Source of the DNA: Gammaproteobacteria bacterium
Lineage (GTDB): Bacteria; Pseudomonadota; Gammaproteobacteria; Pseudomonadales; Cellvibrionaceae
Length of the DNA stretch: 64,000 bases
Assembly (NCBI GenBank): GCA_004173475.1
Contig: SEBU01000007.1
Coordinates: 174,316 to 238,315 of the forward strand
Direction of reading: 5' to 3'
The translations under genes were made by a program, and so were the position numbers. The notes under the pieces were generated by a model that worked only from the letters and a program-made list of their open reading frames with translations, ran no database searches and was not told the origin of the DNA. Positions 1-8,875 of the stretch are shown here, piece by piece (position 1 is the first letter of the stretch; each line of letters opens with the position of its first letter).

Positions 1-1182
1 CTTTTGTTCTTAGTGAAATTCACACAAATTTTTTCTATGGTTCAAGCGGGAAAAAGCTTTGTTCCTCCACCCGAATCGGTAGGTACTTTTACAGCTGAAC
101 TGCAAGAATGGCCTAATACTTTCACCGCGATGGGTACTGTTGAGGCGGATGAGGGGATTAATATTTCTGCAGAAGTTGCCGGTAAAGTTCAAAAAATTCT
201 TTTCAAGTCAGGCGAGCAAGTTAAAGCAGGAACTGTAATTCTCGTTCAGGAATCCGGTAATGAAGCCGCACAATTAAGTGCGGCCAGCGCGCGCTTACGT
301 CTTGCGGATGCCAATTATGATCGCATGGTTCAGTTGCGTAAAAAAAATACCGTATCGCAGAACGAACTTGATACAGCATTGCAACAAAAAGCATCAGCAC
401 AAGGTGATGTGGACAACTTAAAGACAACATTAGATAAGAAAAATGTTAAAGCGCCATTCGATGGCCGTCTTGGTATTCGTAAAGTTGATTTGGGGCAAGA
501 CTTGGCGGTAGGCACTGAGATCGTGTCTTTGCAGGCAACTAATCGCGTTCGTGTTAATTTTCCTGTACCACAACATTGGTTGGTAAAAATGACCAAAGGT
601 TTACCAGTTACTGTTCAACTAGGTGATGGTTCAAATAATGTTGTGAAAGGTGAGGTTACGGCTATAGGTGCAGATATCAATGCAGCGACGCGCAATGCAA
701 CCGTGCAATCTTCGTTAGAAAATGCCGGCAATCAATTTATTCCTGGTATGGCTGTTGAAACGCGTGTGACTTTATCGAATCCACAGAAGGTTTTGGCTGT
801 ACCCACCACTGCAGTTATTTTTGCACCTTATGGCGATACCGTTTTCGTTGTCGAGAAAGATGATGGAAAATCTAACAAAGCTCCCGCCGACAATACTGAA
901 GTGGATAAATCCAAACAAGAAAAAACCAAGCAAGAAAAATCTGATGATAAAGATGCGAAAAATCAAGCAGCTCAAGCTCCACAAGGTGGATTGAAAGCAC
1001 GGCAACAGTTTGTGCGTTTGGGTAAATCCCGTGGCGATTTTATTGAAATTGTTGATGGTCTTAAAGCCGGTGAGCAAGTTGTTAGCGCAGGTGCTTTTAA
1101 GTTAACTAATGGTCAATCAGTTGTTATTAGTAAGACACCACAACCTGACTTTAAAGCAGAGCCAAAACCAATAGATCAATAG
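1..1182 (+). CDS. RND efflux periplasmic adaptor (membrane fusion protein), 5' partial
   Basis: This is the periplasmic adaptor of a tripartite RND efflux pump, linking the inner-membrane permease encoded next to an outer-membrane channel. The frame is open from base 1 with no good start or signal peptide, so the true start probably lies upstream of the window. The biotinyl-lipoyl-like half motif (AEVAGKVQKILFKSGEQVKAG), an alpha-hairpin (about residues 80-140), the second lipoyl half (VKAPFDGRLGIRKVDLGQDL) and the beta-barrel follow the HlyD/AcrA order. Oddly, a Lys/Asp/Gln-rich low-complexity stretch of about 45 residues (nucleotides 855-1000) interrupts the C-terminal membrane-proximal region. 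The permease gene starts 86 bases downstream, so the two are probably one operon. Substrates cannot be read from the sequence. Confidence 0.88.
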   Translation, partial: LLFLVKFTQIFSMVQAGKSFVPPPESVGTFTAELQEWPNTFTAMGTVEADEGINISAEVAGKVQKILFKSGEQVKAGTVILVQESGNEAAQLSAASARLRLADANYDRMVQLRKKNTVSQNELDTALQQKASAQGDVDNLKTTLDKKNVKAPFDGRLGIRKVDLGQDLAVGTEIVSLQATNRVRVNFPVPQHWLVKMTKGLPVTVQLGDGSNNVVKGEVTAIGADINAATRNATVQSSLENAGNQFIPGMAVETRVTLSNPQKVLAVPTTAVIFAPYGDTVFVVEKDDGKSNKAPADNTEVDKSKQEKTKQEKSDDKDAKNQAAQAPQGGLKARQQFVRLGKSRGDFIEIVDGLKAGEQVVSAGAFKLTNGQSVVISKTPQPDFKAEPKPIDQ

Positions 1183-1268
1183 TGCTGGTGTTAAGCGCGT
1201 GACCTATTGATGACCCGGACAAATACACAGTAAATTGTTTTTCACTCAAACGTGATTGAGTTTTTCAT

Positions 1269-4200
1269 ATGAAATTTACCGATATTTTTATTAAAAAGCC
1301 TGTGCTTGCCATGGTTGTAAGTCTGCTGATTTTATTAGCGGGACTTCAGGCAGCCAATTCTCTTTCTGTACGACAGTATCCGCGTAGTGATATCGCCGTA
1401 ATTACCATCAACACCGTTTATGTGGGTGCGAATGCTGAATTAATTCGTGGATTTATTACTACTCCTATCGAGCGCGCAATTGCATCCGCAGACGGCATTG
1501 ATTACGTCGAATCCAGCAGTGCTATGAGTTTGTCGACAATCAACGTGCATTTACGTTTGAATTACGATCCTCTCAAAGCCATGACGGAAATCAGCGCGAA
1601 AGTAAATCAGGTGCGTGGAAATTTGCCACCTGAAGCGGAAGTGCCTGCAATTACCGTTGAGGCGGCAGATAGTCAATTTGCGTCCGCTTACTTAACGTTT
1701 AACTCGAAAATTCTTGAACAAAACCAAATTACGGATTTCCTCACGCGATCAATCCAACCGCGTTTAACGGCTATCGCAGGCGTTCAAAAGGCAGAAGTCT
1801 TGGGTGGTCGTACCTTTGCGATGCGCATTTGGTTGAAGTCAGACCGTCTCGCCGCGTTAAATGTATCGCCTTCCGAAGTGCGTCAAGCATTGGCTAACAA
1901 CAATGTGCAAGCGGCCATCGGTCAAACACGTGGTAGTTACACGCAAGTGAATTTGCGTGCTGATACGGATTTAAAATCTGTTGATGAATTTAAGCGTTTA
2001 GTAGTTCGTCATAATGAAGAGGGCACCATACGTTTGGACGATGTGGCCGATGTCGTACTTGGGGCAGAAGATTACAATACCGAAGTAAATTATTCTGGCG
2101 ATACAGCCGTATTTATGGGTATTTGGGTTGCACCTAATGCAAACTCTCTGGAAGTTATTCGTAATGTTAATAAGGAAATGGATAAAATTCAGGCCGACTT
2201 GCCATCAGGTTTGAAAGGTGCGGTTGCTTATGACGGAACAAAATATATTGAATCCGCTATTCATGAAGTAATCAAAACTTTATCTGAAACCCTCATCATT
2301 ATTGTCATCGTTATTTTCCTGTTTTTAGGTTTCAGTCGGTCAGTAATTATTCCGGTTTTGGCAATACCTTTGTCGTTAATCGGTGCTTTATTCATTATGC
2401 AAATTTGTGGCTTCTCCCTCAATTTGCTCACTTTGCTTTCTATTGTGCTCTGTGTCGGTTTGGTGGTGGATGACGCGATTGTCATGGTGGAAAATATTGA
2501 ACGGCATATTCAGGAAGGTAAGACACCTTTTAACGCATCTATTGTTGCTGCTCGTGAATTGGCGGGCCCTATATTAGCTATGACAGTGACATTAATTTCT
2601 GTGTATGTCCCCATAGGTTTGCAGGGTGGTTTAACAGGAACGCTATTCCGTGAATTTGCGATTACGCTTGCGGGTGCGATTACTATTTCTGCGATAGTGG
2701 CAATTACTTTGTCACCTATGCTGGGTTCGCGCATGCTCAAATCGCACCGCGAAATTGATGCGCCCTTGGCAAATGTCTTTAATCGTTTTTCAGGTTGGTA
2801 CAGCAAAAAATTAGACGTGACCCTGGAGAACCGTGCGGGTGTCTATCTTTTCTGGGTAGGCATAGCACTGCTTTGTTTTCCTTTGTATTTATTTTCTGCG
2901 AAAGAATTGGCGCCCACAGAAGACCAAGGCGTTATTTTTGGTATCGTTGATTCGCAAGCGAATGCCACCATGGATCAATCTTCGCATTATGGAAAAATTG
3001 TTAACAAAGCTTTCATGGACAATAAAGAAACAGCATTTACGTTTCAGCTGACGTCACCGACAGCCGGTTTTGCGGGTATGGTGTTAAAACCGTGGGATGA
3101 GCGCGATCGCACGGTGTTTGATGTTATGCCAGAAGTGCAAAAATCATTGTCTGAAATTTCGGGGGTTCGCATTCTGCCGATTACTCCGCCTGCCTTGCCA
3201 GGTGGTGGTCAATTCCCGGTTGAGTTTGTAATTGCATCCACGGAAGACTCCAAAGAAATTTATAACTATGCGATTAAGCTTCAGCAAAAAATGAATGCAA
3301 GCGGCATATTTTATTTCAATGTTTTAGACATGAAAGTTGATCAACCGGATTATCAGTTAAGCATTGATCGCGACAAAGTTGCAGACCTAGGCTTAAATAT
3401 GCAGCAAGTGATCAATGATTTGGGCACTTTGCTGGGCGGTGGTTACGTTAATCGTTTCAATATGGCTGGCCAAAGTTATAAAGTTATTCCGCAAGTGAAA
3501 CGCGGTGAACGTTTAACTCCTGAAGATTTAACGAAGTTGTACATCACTGGCCCAGACAATAAATTGATACGTGTTGATCAGATTGCGTCTTTCAACCATT
3601 CAACGGCACCGCGTAGTATTAGTCGTATGCAGCAATTGAACTCAGTAAAAATTAGCGGCGTGAGTGGTAAACCTTTGAGTGAAACGCTTGAGTGGCTTGA
3701 AAATGAAGCGAGCCAGATTCTACCCAAAAACTATAGCATCGATTACACCGGTGAATCGCGTCAGCTTAAGCGTGAAGGCAACACTTTTTTACCGGCGTTC
3801 TTGATGGCAATTACCATGATATTCTTGGTGCTCTCAGCGCAATACAATAGCTTTCGCGATCCCATTGTTATTTTGGCGGGCTCCGTACCGCTCGCTATTT
3901 TCGGTGCATTGATATTTACCTTTATTAAAATGCCGAATCCACAAATGCCATTTTTCACTGACAGCTTTTCAAGCACTTTGAATATTTATTCGCAAGTTGG
4001 CTTAGTAACACTCATGGGGTTGATTGCGCGCAACGGTATTCTGGTTGTTGAATTTGCAAACCGTTTGCAGGAAGAGGGCGTCAGTAAACTTGACGCGATT
4101 CGCCAGGCTGCGGTGATTCGTTTGCGTCCAGTGTTGATGACAAGCATTGCAACAGTTGCGGGACATACACCATTGATTTTTGCAAGCGGAGCAGGCGCTG

Positions 4201-4355
4201 AAGCACGTAACTCGATTGGCGTAGTATTAGTTTTCGGTATTGCGATAGGTACGTTCTTTACCTTATTCGTGTTGCCATCCGTTTATGTTTTGCTTGCTAA
4301 AGATCACCATTTAGACAAACAACGTTTGGCTGACTTGGAGCACGGACAAGCGTAA
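1269..4355 (+). CDS. RND multidrug efflux permease (HAE1 family)
   Basis: This 1028-residue inner-membrane proton/drug antiporter has the normal length for AcrB/MexB-type pumps. It shows the N-terminal IKKPVLAMVVSLL helix, two large periplasmic loops and the two internally repeated six-helix bundles. The transmembrane-4 proton-relay pair is present as VVDDAI (Asp401-Asp402). At the place where AcrB has Lys940 in transmembrane helix 10, this protein has Arg921 within GLIARNGILVVEF, a conservative but notable change. It follows its adaptor gene; no TolC-type gene is adjacent, so the outer-membrane channel must be encoded elsewhere or shared. A Rho-independent terminator lies about 40 bases past the stop. 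The family is clear, the substrate is not. Confidence 0.95.
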   Translation: MKFTDIFIKKPVLAMVVSLLILLAGLQAANSLSVRQYPRSDIAVITINTVYVGANAELIRGFITTPIERAIASADGIDYVESSSAMSLSTINVHLRLNYDPLKAMTEISAKVNQVRGNLPPEAEVPAITVEAADSQFASAYLTFNSKILEQNQITDFLTRSIQPRLTAIAGVQKAEVLGGRTFAMRIWLKSDRLAALNVSPSEVRQALANNNVQAAIGQTRGSYTQVNLRADTDLKSVDEFKRLVVRHNEEGTIRLDDVADVVLGAEDYNTEVNYSGDTAVFMGIWVAPNANSLEVIRNVNKEMDKIQADLPSGLKGAVAYDGTKYIESAIHEVIKTLSETLIIIVIVIFLFLGFSRSVIIPVLAIPLSLIGALFIMQICGFSLNLLTLLSIVLCVGLVVDDAIVMVENIERHIQEGKTPFNASIVAARELAGPILAMTVTLISVYVPIGLQGGLTGTLFREFAITLAGAITISAIVAITLSPMLGSRMLKSHREIDAPLANVFNRFSGWYSKKLDVTLENRAGVYLFWVGIALLCFPLYLFSAKELAPTEDQGVIFGIVDSQANATMDQSSHYGKIVNKAFMDNKETAFTFQLTSPTAGFAGMVLKPWDERDRTVFDVMPEVQKSLSEISGVRILPITPPALPGGGQFPVEFVIASTEDSKEIYNYAIKLQQKMNASGIFYFNVLDMKVDQPDYQLSIDRDKVADLGLNMQQVINDLGTLLGGGYVNRFNMAGQSYKVIPQVKRGERLTPEDLTKLYITGPDNKLIRVDQIASFNHSTAPRSISRMQQLNSVKISGVSGKPLSETLEWLENEASQILPKNYSIDYTGESRQLKREGNTFLPAFLMAITMIFLVLSAQYNSFRDPIVILAGSVPLAIFGALIFTFIKMPNPQMPFFTDSFSSTLNIYSQVGLVTLMGLIARNGILVVEFANRLQEEGVSKLDAIRQAAVIRLRPVLMTSIATVAGHTPLIFASGAGAEARNSIGVVLVFGIAIGTFFTLFVLPSVYVLLAKDHHLDKQRLADLEHGQA

Positions 4356-4395
4356 TCACAGAGCTGTTTTAAGCTGTTACAATAGCGTCATCCTT

Positions 4396-4421
4396 AAGGG
4401 CACCTCAGGTGCCCTTTTTAT
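4396..4421 (+). terminator. Rho-independent terminator after the RND operon
   Basis: A GC-rich hairpin (AAGGGCACC / GGTGCCCTT with a TCA loop) is followed directly by a run of T. It closes the adaptor-permease transcript before apbC. Confidence 0.85.
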
Positions 4422-4448
4422 TAGTACGTTTTTGTTTGTGAGGTTCCC

Positions 4449-5549
4449 ATGTCTGTAATTACTCATGCCGTCGTTGAAAATGCTTTGCAACAAGTAATAG
4501 ACCCAACAACGGGCCGCGATCTAATTAGCCTTAATGCTGTCAGTGATATTCAAATTAACGGCTCCAAAGTTGACGTCACATTACTGCTGGGTTATCCCGC
4601 AAATAGCGTTCACTCAATTATCGCTGCAAATGTTAACGATGCCTTGAACAAAATTGACGGCGTAGAGCTAGTTGGGTTGGATATAGGATGGACCGTGTAC
4701 GCAAATCCCACCGCAAATTCGCAGCAATCATTACCGGAAGTTAAAAATATTATTGCTGTGGCATCTGGTAAAGGTGGCGTTGGTAAATCCACGACTACTG
4801 CAAATTTAGCACTCGCACTAGCAGCGGAAGGTGCGCGGGTTGCAATTCTAGACGCTGATATTTATGGCCCTAGCCAACCGCAAATGTTGGGCGCACCTGA
4901 GCGTCCACCGCAAGTTATTAAACACAACGAGCAACAATTTATGGTGCCGGTGGAAGCACACGGAATACAGGTAAATTCCATGGGCTTTATGGTGACCGAA
5001 AATACGCCCATGATGTGGCGCGGCCCTATGGTAAGTGGTGCGCTTCAACAACTACTTGCGCAAACTTATTGGCAAGATGTGGATTATCTTTTAATTGATA
5101 TGCCTCCAGGCACCGGCGATATACAAATTACGCTGGCGCAAAAAGTTCCGGTAACCGGAGCGGTCATTGTGACTACGCCGCAGGATATTGCGCTGCTTGA
5201 TGCGAAAAAAGGTATCGAAATGTTTCGTAAGGTGAATGTTCCTGTACTTGGCGTTGTAGAGAATATGGCAATCCATATTTGTCGCAACTGCGGCCACGAA
5301 GAACATATTTTTGGTGAGGGTGGCGGTGAGAGAATAGCGCGCGATTATCAAACGGAGCTATTAGGGTCTTTACCTTTAGATCTATCCATTCGTGCTGATG
5401 CCGATGGTGGAAAACCTTCGGTCGCTGCTGATCCTGACTCAGCGGTAAGTAAAATTTACCGCGACATTGCACGCAAATTATCAGCGAATCTTTGGCTGCA
5501 ACATTTGGATTCGCACGCTATACCTGACATTGAAATTACGGAAGATTAA
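4449..5549 (+). CDS. apbC: Iron-sulfur cluster carrier protein ApbC/Mrp
   Basis: This is a cytoplasmic P-loop ATPase of the Mrp/NBP35 family that holds and transfers 4Fe-4S clusters to apo-proteins. An N-terminal MIP18-like (DUF59) domain of about 90 residues precedes the ATPase domain. The deviant Walker A motif KGGVGKS is at residues 108-114. The cluster-binding CxxC is visible as CRNC in the C-terminal third. Length (366 residues) is typical for gammaproteobacteria. A ribosome-binding site (TGTGAGG) sits just before the ATG. The gene lies upstream of dcd, as in Pseudomonas, with a DUF924 gene inserted between. Confidence 0.95.
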   Translation: MSVITHAVVENALQQVIDPTTGRDLISLNAVSDIQINGSKVDVTLLLGYPANSVHSIIAANVNDALNKIDGVELVGLDIGWTVYANPTANSQQSLPEVKNIIAVASGKGGVGKSTTTANLALALAAEGARVAILDADIYGPSQPQMLGAPERPPQVIKHNEQQFMVPVEAHGIQVNSMGFMVTENTPMMWRGPMVSGALQQLLAQTYWQDVDYLLIDMPPGTGDIQITLAQKVPVTGAVIVTTPQDIALLDAKKGIEMFRKVNVPVLGVVENMAIHICRNCGHEEHIFGEGGGERIARDYQTELLGSLPLDLSIRADADGGKPSVAADPDSAVSKIYRDIARKLSANLWLQHLDSHAIPDIEITED

Positions 5550-5598
5550 TTTGTGCGTGTTTATTTGCCTGATTTAATTTTTAACGTGGATATTTGCC

Positions 5599-6138
5599 AT
5601 GCATTATCAAACGGTATTGGATTTTTGGTTTAAAGAAATTAACTCGCAGCAATGGTGGGTCAAAGACAAAAACTTTGACCAACTTATTGGCGAGCGCTTT
5701 TCAGCGGTTCATCGCCAAGCTTCAATGGGTGAATTGTTTGAGTGGCGTGAATGTGCGGAAGGGCGGTTGGCAGAAATTATTGTGTTGGATCAGTTTTCAC
5801 GCAATATGTTTCGCGACCGTCCAGAATCATTTGAGCAAGATACGCTAGCTTTGGTTCTTGCGCAGGAAGCAATCTTTAACGATCTGGACAAAGTAATTCC
5901 GATTGAGTGGCGCAGTTTTATGTACATGCCGTTCATGCACAGTGAGTCATTGGTTATTCACGACCACGCGATAAAATTATTTGGTCAGGAAGGTATGGAA
6001 TTCAATCTGGATTTTGAGCGCAAGCATAGAGTTATTATCGAAAAATTTGGCCGATATCCACATAGAAACGCCATACTGAAACGTGAATCTACACAAGCAG
6101 AGCTTGAGTTCTTAAAGCAGCCTGACTCAAGTTTCTGA
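5599..6138 (+). CDS. DUF924 family protein
   Basis: This 179-residue protein matches the DUF924 family by its FWFKE start, the central VLDQFSRNMFRD motif and the YMPFMHSESL segment. The family is thought to adopt an all-helical TPR-like fold; its function is unknown. The start ATG is 49 bases after apbC, so co-transcription is plausible. The alternative overlapping frame at 5594-5848 lacks any family signature and was not used. Confidence 0.85.
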   Translation: MHYQTVLDFWFKEINSQQWWVKDKNFDQLIGERFSAVHRQASMGELFEWRECAEGRLAEIIVLDQFSRNMFRDRPESFEQDTLALVLAQEAIFNDLDKVIPIEWRSFMYMPFMHSESLVIHDHAIKLFGQEGMEFNLDFERKHRVIIEKFGRYPHRNAILKRESTQAELEFLKQPDSSF

Positions 6139-6320
6139 TTTGAACTCCGCCGTGGCAAATCCGATCGCAATCCTGGTGCCCTAAATAAAGTGTCGGTAGG
6201 CGCCGGCAGGCAACTTTCCCGGTTATAGCCAGATCCTAAAAAGTACGATGAATGGATAGGCTGGCGCGATTAGACAGTGGCTAGCAGACGTATCGGTAGA
6301 GTTTCCAACGCACAATGGAG

Positions 6321-6349
6321 TTTTTCTGACGTGCAAAAACCGCTATGAT
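6321..6349 (+). promoter_or_regulatory. Possible sigma-70 promoter of dcd
   Basis: A good -10 hexamer TATGAT (6344-6349) lies 39 bases before the dcd start, with a poor -35 (TTTTTC) 17 bases upstream. The preceding 180 bases (6139-6320) contain no gene or clear signal. Confidence 0.35.
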
Positions 6350-6388
6350 GCCGCCCTGTAACTTTCCCTAATAGATGGTGGAGCAGTA

Positions 6389-6958
6389 ATGAGCATCAAA
6401 TCCGATAAGTGGATGCGCCGCATGGCGGAGCAGCATGGCATGATCGAACCTTTTGAACCGGGCCAGGTGCGTTACGATGCCGACGGTTCTAGGTTAATTT
6501 CCTACGGCACTTCCAGCTACGGTTACGATGTTCGTTGCGCAGACGAGTTCAAGATTTTCACCAATGTGCATTCGACCGTTGTTGATCCGAAAAATTTTGA
6601 TGAAAAAAGTTTTGTGGATATCAAAAGCGATGTGTGCATTATTCCACCCAACTCATTTGCTCTAGCTCGGACTGTTGAATATTTCCGCATCCCACGTTCA
6701 GTCTTGACAGTGTGCTTGGGTAAATCTACTTACGCACGCTGCGGCATTATCGTGAACGTCACGCCGCTTGAGCCTGAGTGGGAAGGGCATGTGACTCTCG
6801 AATTTTCCAATACCACGCCGCTACCTGCGAAAATTTATGCGAATGAAGGCGTTGCGCAAATGTTGTTTTTCGAAAGTGACGAAGTTTGCGAAACATCTTA
6901 CAAAGATCGGGGCGGAAAATATCAAGGCCAACGTGGCGTAACACTTCCTCGCACTTAA
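6389..6958 (+). CDS. dcd: dCTP deaminase
   Basis: Dcd deaminates dCTP to dUTP, supplying the precursor of dTMP; the active enzyme is a trimer in the cytoplasm. The substrate-binding motif GKSTYARCG and the catalytic-glutamate region [11 protein letters not shown] are intact, as is the C-terminal [11 protein letters not shown] tail that closes over the nucleotide. At 189 residues it has the Pseudomonas-type length. The start is supported by GGTGGAG six bases upstream. A perfect inverted repeat follows the stop codon. Confidence 0.97.
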   Translation: MSIKSDKWMRRMAEQHGMIEPFEPGQVRYDADGSRLISYGTSSYGYDVRCADEFKIFTNVHSTVVDPKNFDEKSFVDIKSDVCIIPPNSFALARTVEYFRIPRSVLTVCLGKSTYARCGIIVNVTPLEPEWEGHVTLEFSNTTPLPAKIYANEGVAQMLFFESDEVCETSYKDRGGKYQGQRGVTLPRT

Positions 6959-6961
6959 GAG

Positions 6962-6992
6962 ATTTGAGCGCTGGTGTAATCAGCGCTCAAAT
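6962..6992. repeat. Perfect 11-bp inverted repeat between dcd and the flavoprotein gene
   Basis: The arms ATTTGAGCGCT (6962-6972) and AGCGCTCAAAT (6982-6992) are perfectly complementary around a 9-base loop. It starts 3 bases after the dcd stop and ends 7 bases before the next ATG, without a clear T-run. It could be a weak terminator, an attenuating hairpin near the next ribosome-binding site, or an operator. Confidence 0.6.
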
Positions 6993-6999
6993 AACATCT

Positions 7000-8202
7000 A
7001 TGGCTTTACCTCAACAAACAGATGTTTTAATTATTGGCGCTGGTGCAGCAGGTTTAATGTGTGCCGCGAATGCGGCTGCGCGCGGACGCAATGTCGTCGT
7101 GGTAGATCATGCGAATAAGGTTGGTAAAAAAATTCTCATGTCTGGTGGCGGGCGCTGCAACTTCACCAATATGGAAATCCTTCCTAAAAATTACCTTTCA
7201 TCCAATTCACATTTTTGTAAATCGGCGTTGGCTCGTTACACGCAATGGGATTTTATTGCTTTAGTGTTAAAACACGGCGTCGCCTACCACGAGAAAAAAT
7301 TAGGGCAGTTATTTTGCGATCACAAAGCGCAAGATATTCTTGATCTACTGTTAGCTGAGTGTGATCAAACAGGCACGAAAATTTATTCGCATTGCAATGT
7401 AAAAAATATTGAAGTGCTGAAAGAATCGGAATTACCTAAGCGTTACAAAATCACCACAAGCATGGGTGATATCGTTTGCGAGTCGCTTGTGATTGCGACT
7501 GGAGGCTTGTCGATTCCCACTATGGGGGCAACCGGGTTTGGTTATGAAATTGCTGAGCAATTTGGTTTGAAATTACAGCCGCGTATGCCGGGTTTGGTGC
7601 CTTTCACCTTATCTCCTGCACAACTAGAATCGCTCAAAGACTGCGTAGGAAATGCTATCGAAGTAAAGGTAAGTTGTGGCGAGCAATCTTTTACAGAAAA
7701 TTTGTTATTTACGCATCGTGGCTTGAGTGGGCCTGCGATTTTGCAAATTTCATCTTATTGGTCGCCTGGGCAAATTGTACGTATTGATTTACTACCGTCG
7801 ATAAATTTAAACGATTATCTGCTGGCCCAGCAACAGCAAAGACCTAAAGTGCTGTTGACTACTTTGATGAGTGAGCTCCTGACCAAAAATATTGCGCAGG
7901 TCTTCTGCGATAAAGCGATAGATATTCGCCCCGTCAATCAATACACGCCTAAAGAACTTCAATTGATTGCCGATGTCTTTCATGGCTGGGACATAATGCC
8001 AGCGGGCACCGAGGGCTATCGCACTGCTGAAGTCACCCTTGGCGGGGTGGATGTAGATTGCCTGTCGTCAAAAACCATGGAGGCGAAATCACAGCCCGGT
8101 TTGTTTTTTATTGGAGAAGTCGTTGATGTGACCGGCCATTTAGGTGGTTTTAATTTCCAGTGGGCCTGGGCCTCTGGTTACGCCGCCGCACAGTTTGTTT
8201 GA
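7000..8202 (+). CDS. NAD(P)/FAD-dependent oxidoreductase, BaiN/HI0933 family
   Basis: This is a flavoprotein with an N-terminal FAD-binding Rossmann motif (DVLIIGAGAAGLMCAA), the family signature KILMSGGGRCNFTN, an internal ATGGLSIPTMG motif and a C-terminal FIGEVVDVTGHLGGFNFQWAW motif. These define the HI0933/BaiN-like family, whose physiological substrate in proteobacteria is not established. I chose the ATG at 7000 because the longer frame would overlap the end of dcd and add 38 residues with no family similarity; the FAD motif then starts at residue 8, as usual. There is no good ribosome-binding site, and the start lies just after an 11-bp inverted repeat, so translation may be modulated. 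Confidence 0.9.
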   Translation: MALPQQTDVLIIGAGAAGLMCAANAAARGRNVVVVDHANKVGKKILMSGGGRCNFTNMEILPKNYLSSNSHFCKSALARYTQWDFIALVLKHGVAYHEKKLGQLFCDHKAQDILDLLLAECDQTGTKIYSHCNVKNIEVLKESELPKRYKITTSMGDIVCESLVIATGGLSIPTMGATGFGYEIAEQFGLKLQPRMPGLVPFTLSPAQLESLKDCVGNAIEVKVSCGEQSFTENLLFTHRGLSGPAILQISSYWSPGQIVRIDLLPSINLNDYLLAQQQQRPKVLLTTLMSELLTKNIAQVFCDKAIDIRPVNQYTPKELQLIADVFHGWDIMPAGTEGYRTAEVTLGGVDVDCLSSKTMEAKSQPGLFFIGEVVDVTGHLGGFNFQWAWASGYAAAQFV

Positions 8203-8309
8203 AGACTTTTGCTGGTGACTTCACTGAAATACTTTTGGGTAAATAACATTTTTCTGTCACTTTGTTCCAGTAAAATTTTGTAGTCATTTTTTGTAATTGA
8301 TTAGACACC

Positions 8310-8852
8310 ATGAAATTCAGATTCTTATTAAGTTTTATTGTACCGCTTTTTTTGCTACTGACCGCTTGTGCGACTCGTCCGCCGTTGGAAGCAAATTGGC
8401 CTACCGATATACCGCCCCGCGAGTTTTTTATTGCGCATTACGAGTCTGACCTGGAAAACAAAACTAGCCAGGATGTGGATGAATACCTGTTATGGGTTAT
8501 ACGCTTTTACAATGGATGGGAGCTTTACCGCAATGGTTGGACTAAAGTTACCGAGGATTCCCTGCACGGCGTAAATGACCCGTCATTGAGGCAAGAAATC
8601 AGGACAAAAATGGGTTTGATTGGCGAAGGTATCGCTTGCGAGTGGGCGAAAGGTAAAAAGGATAGACGTATTTTAACGCGTCATGTTGTGGTCTGGGGAA
8701 ATGCGCTTATTGAATCCATTAAGCGCGATCAGGAATTGGCGCTTATTAATCGTGTACTTGCTGATGTAAACGGCTTATTGCTGAATCAAGTTGCGCTTGA
8801 TGAAGTCAAAGCCGAACGTTATTTCCCGCGCGATGATGATGTATTTATGTAA
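8310..8852 (+). CDS. Predicted lipoprotein of unknown function
   Basis: A lipoprotein signal peptide ends in the lipobox LTAC with Cys20, followed by Ala-Thr-Arg, suggesting outer-membrane sorting. The remaining 160 residues are soluble, rich in charged and aromatic residues, and predicted mostly helical. I do not recognise the family. It stands alone, convergent with the minus-strand holC group, with only 23 bases between the two ends. Confidence 0.7.
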   Translation: MKFRFLLSFIVPLFLLLTACATRPPLEANWPTDIPPREFFIAHYESDLENKTSQDVDEYLLWVIRFYNGWELYRNGWTKVTEDSLHGVNDPSLRQEIRTKMGLIGEGIACEWAKGKKDRRILTRHVVVWGNALIESIKRDQELALINRVLADVNGLLLNQVALDEVKAERYFPRDDDVFM

Positions 8853-8875
8853 GCTAACGTATACTGCAGAAAATA

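Noticed and set aside
6139..6388. A tRNA or small RNA gene in the gap before dcd
   Set aside because: No T-loop or cloverleaf pattern and no terminator; only a promoter-like -10 is visible.
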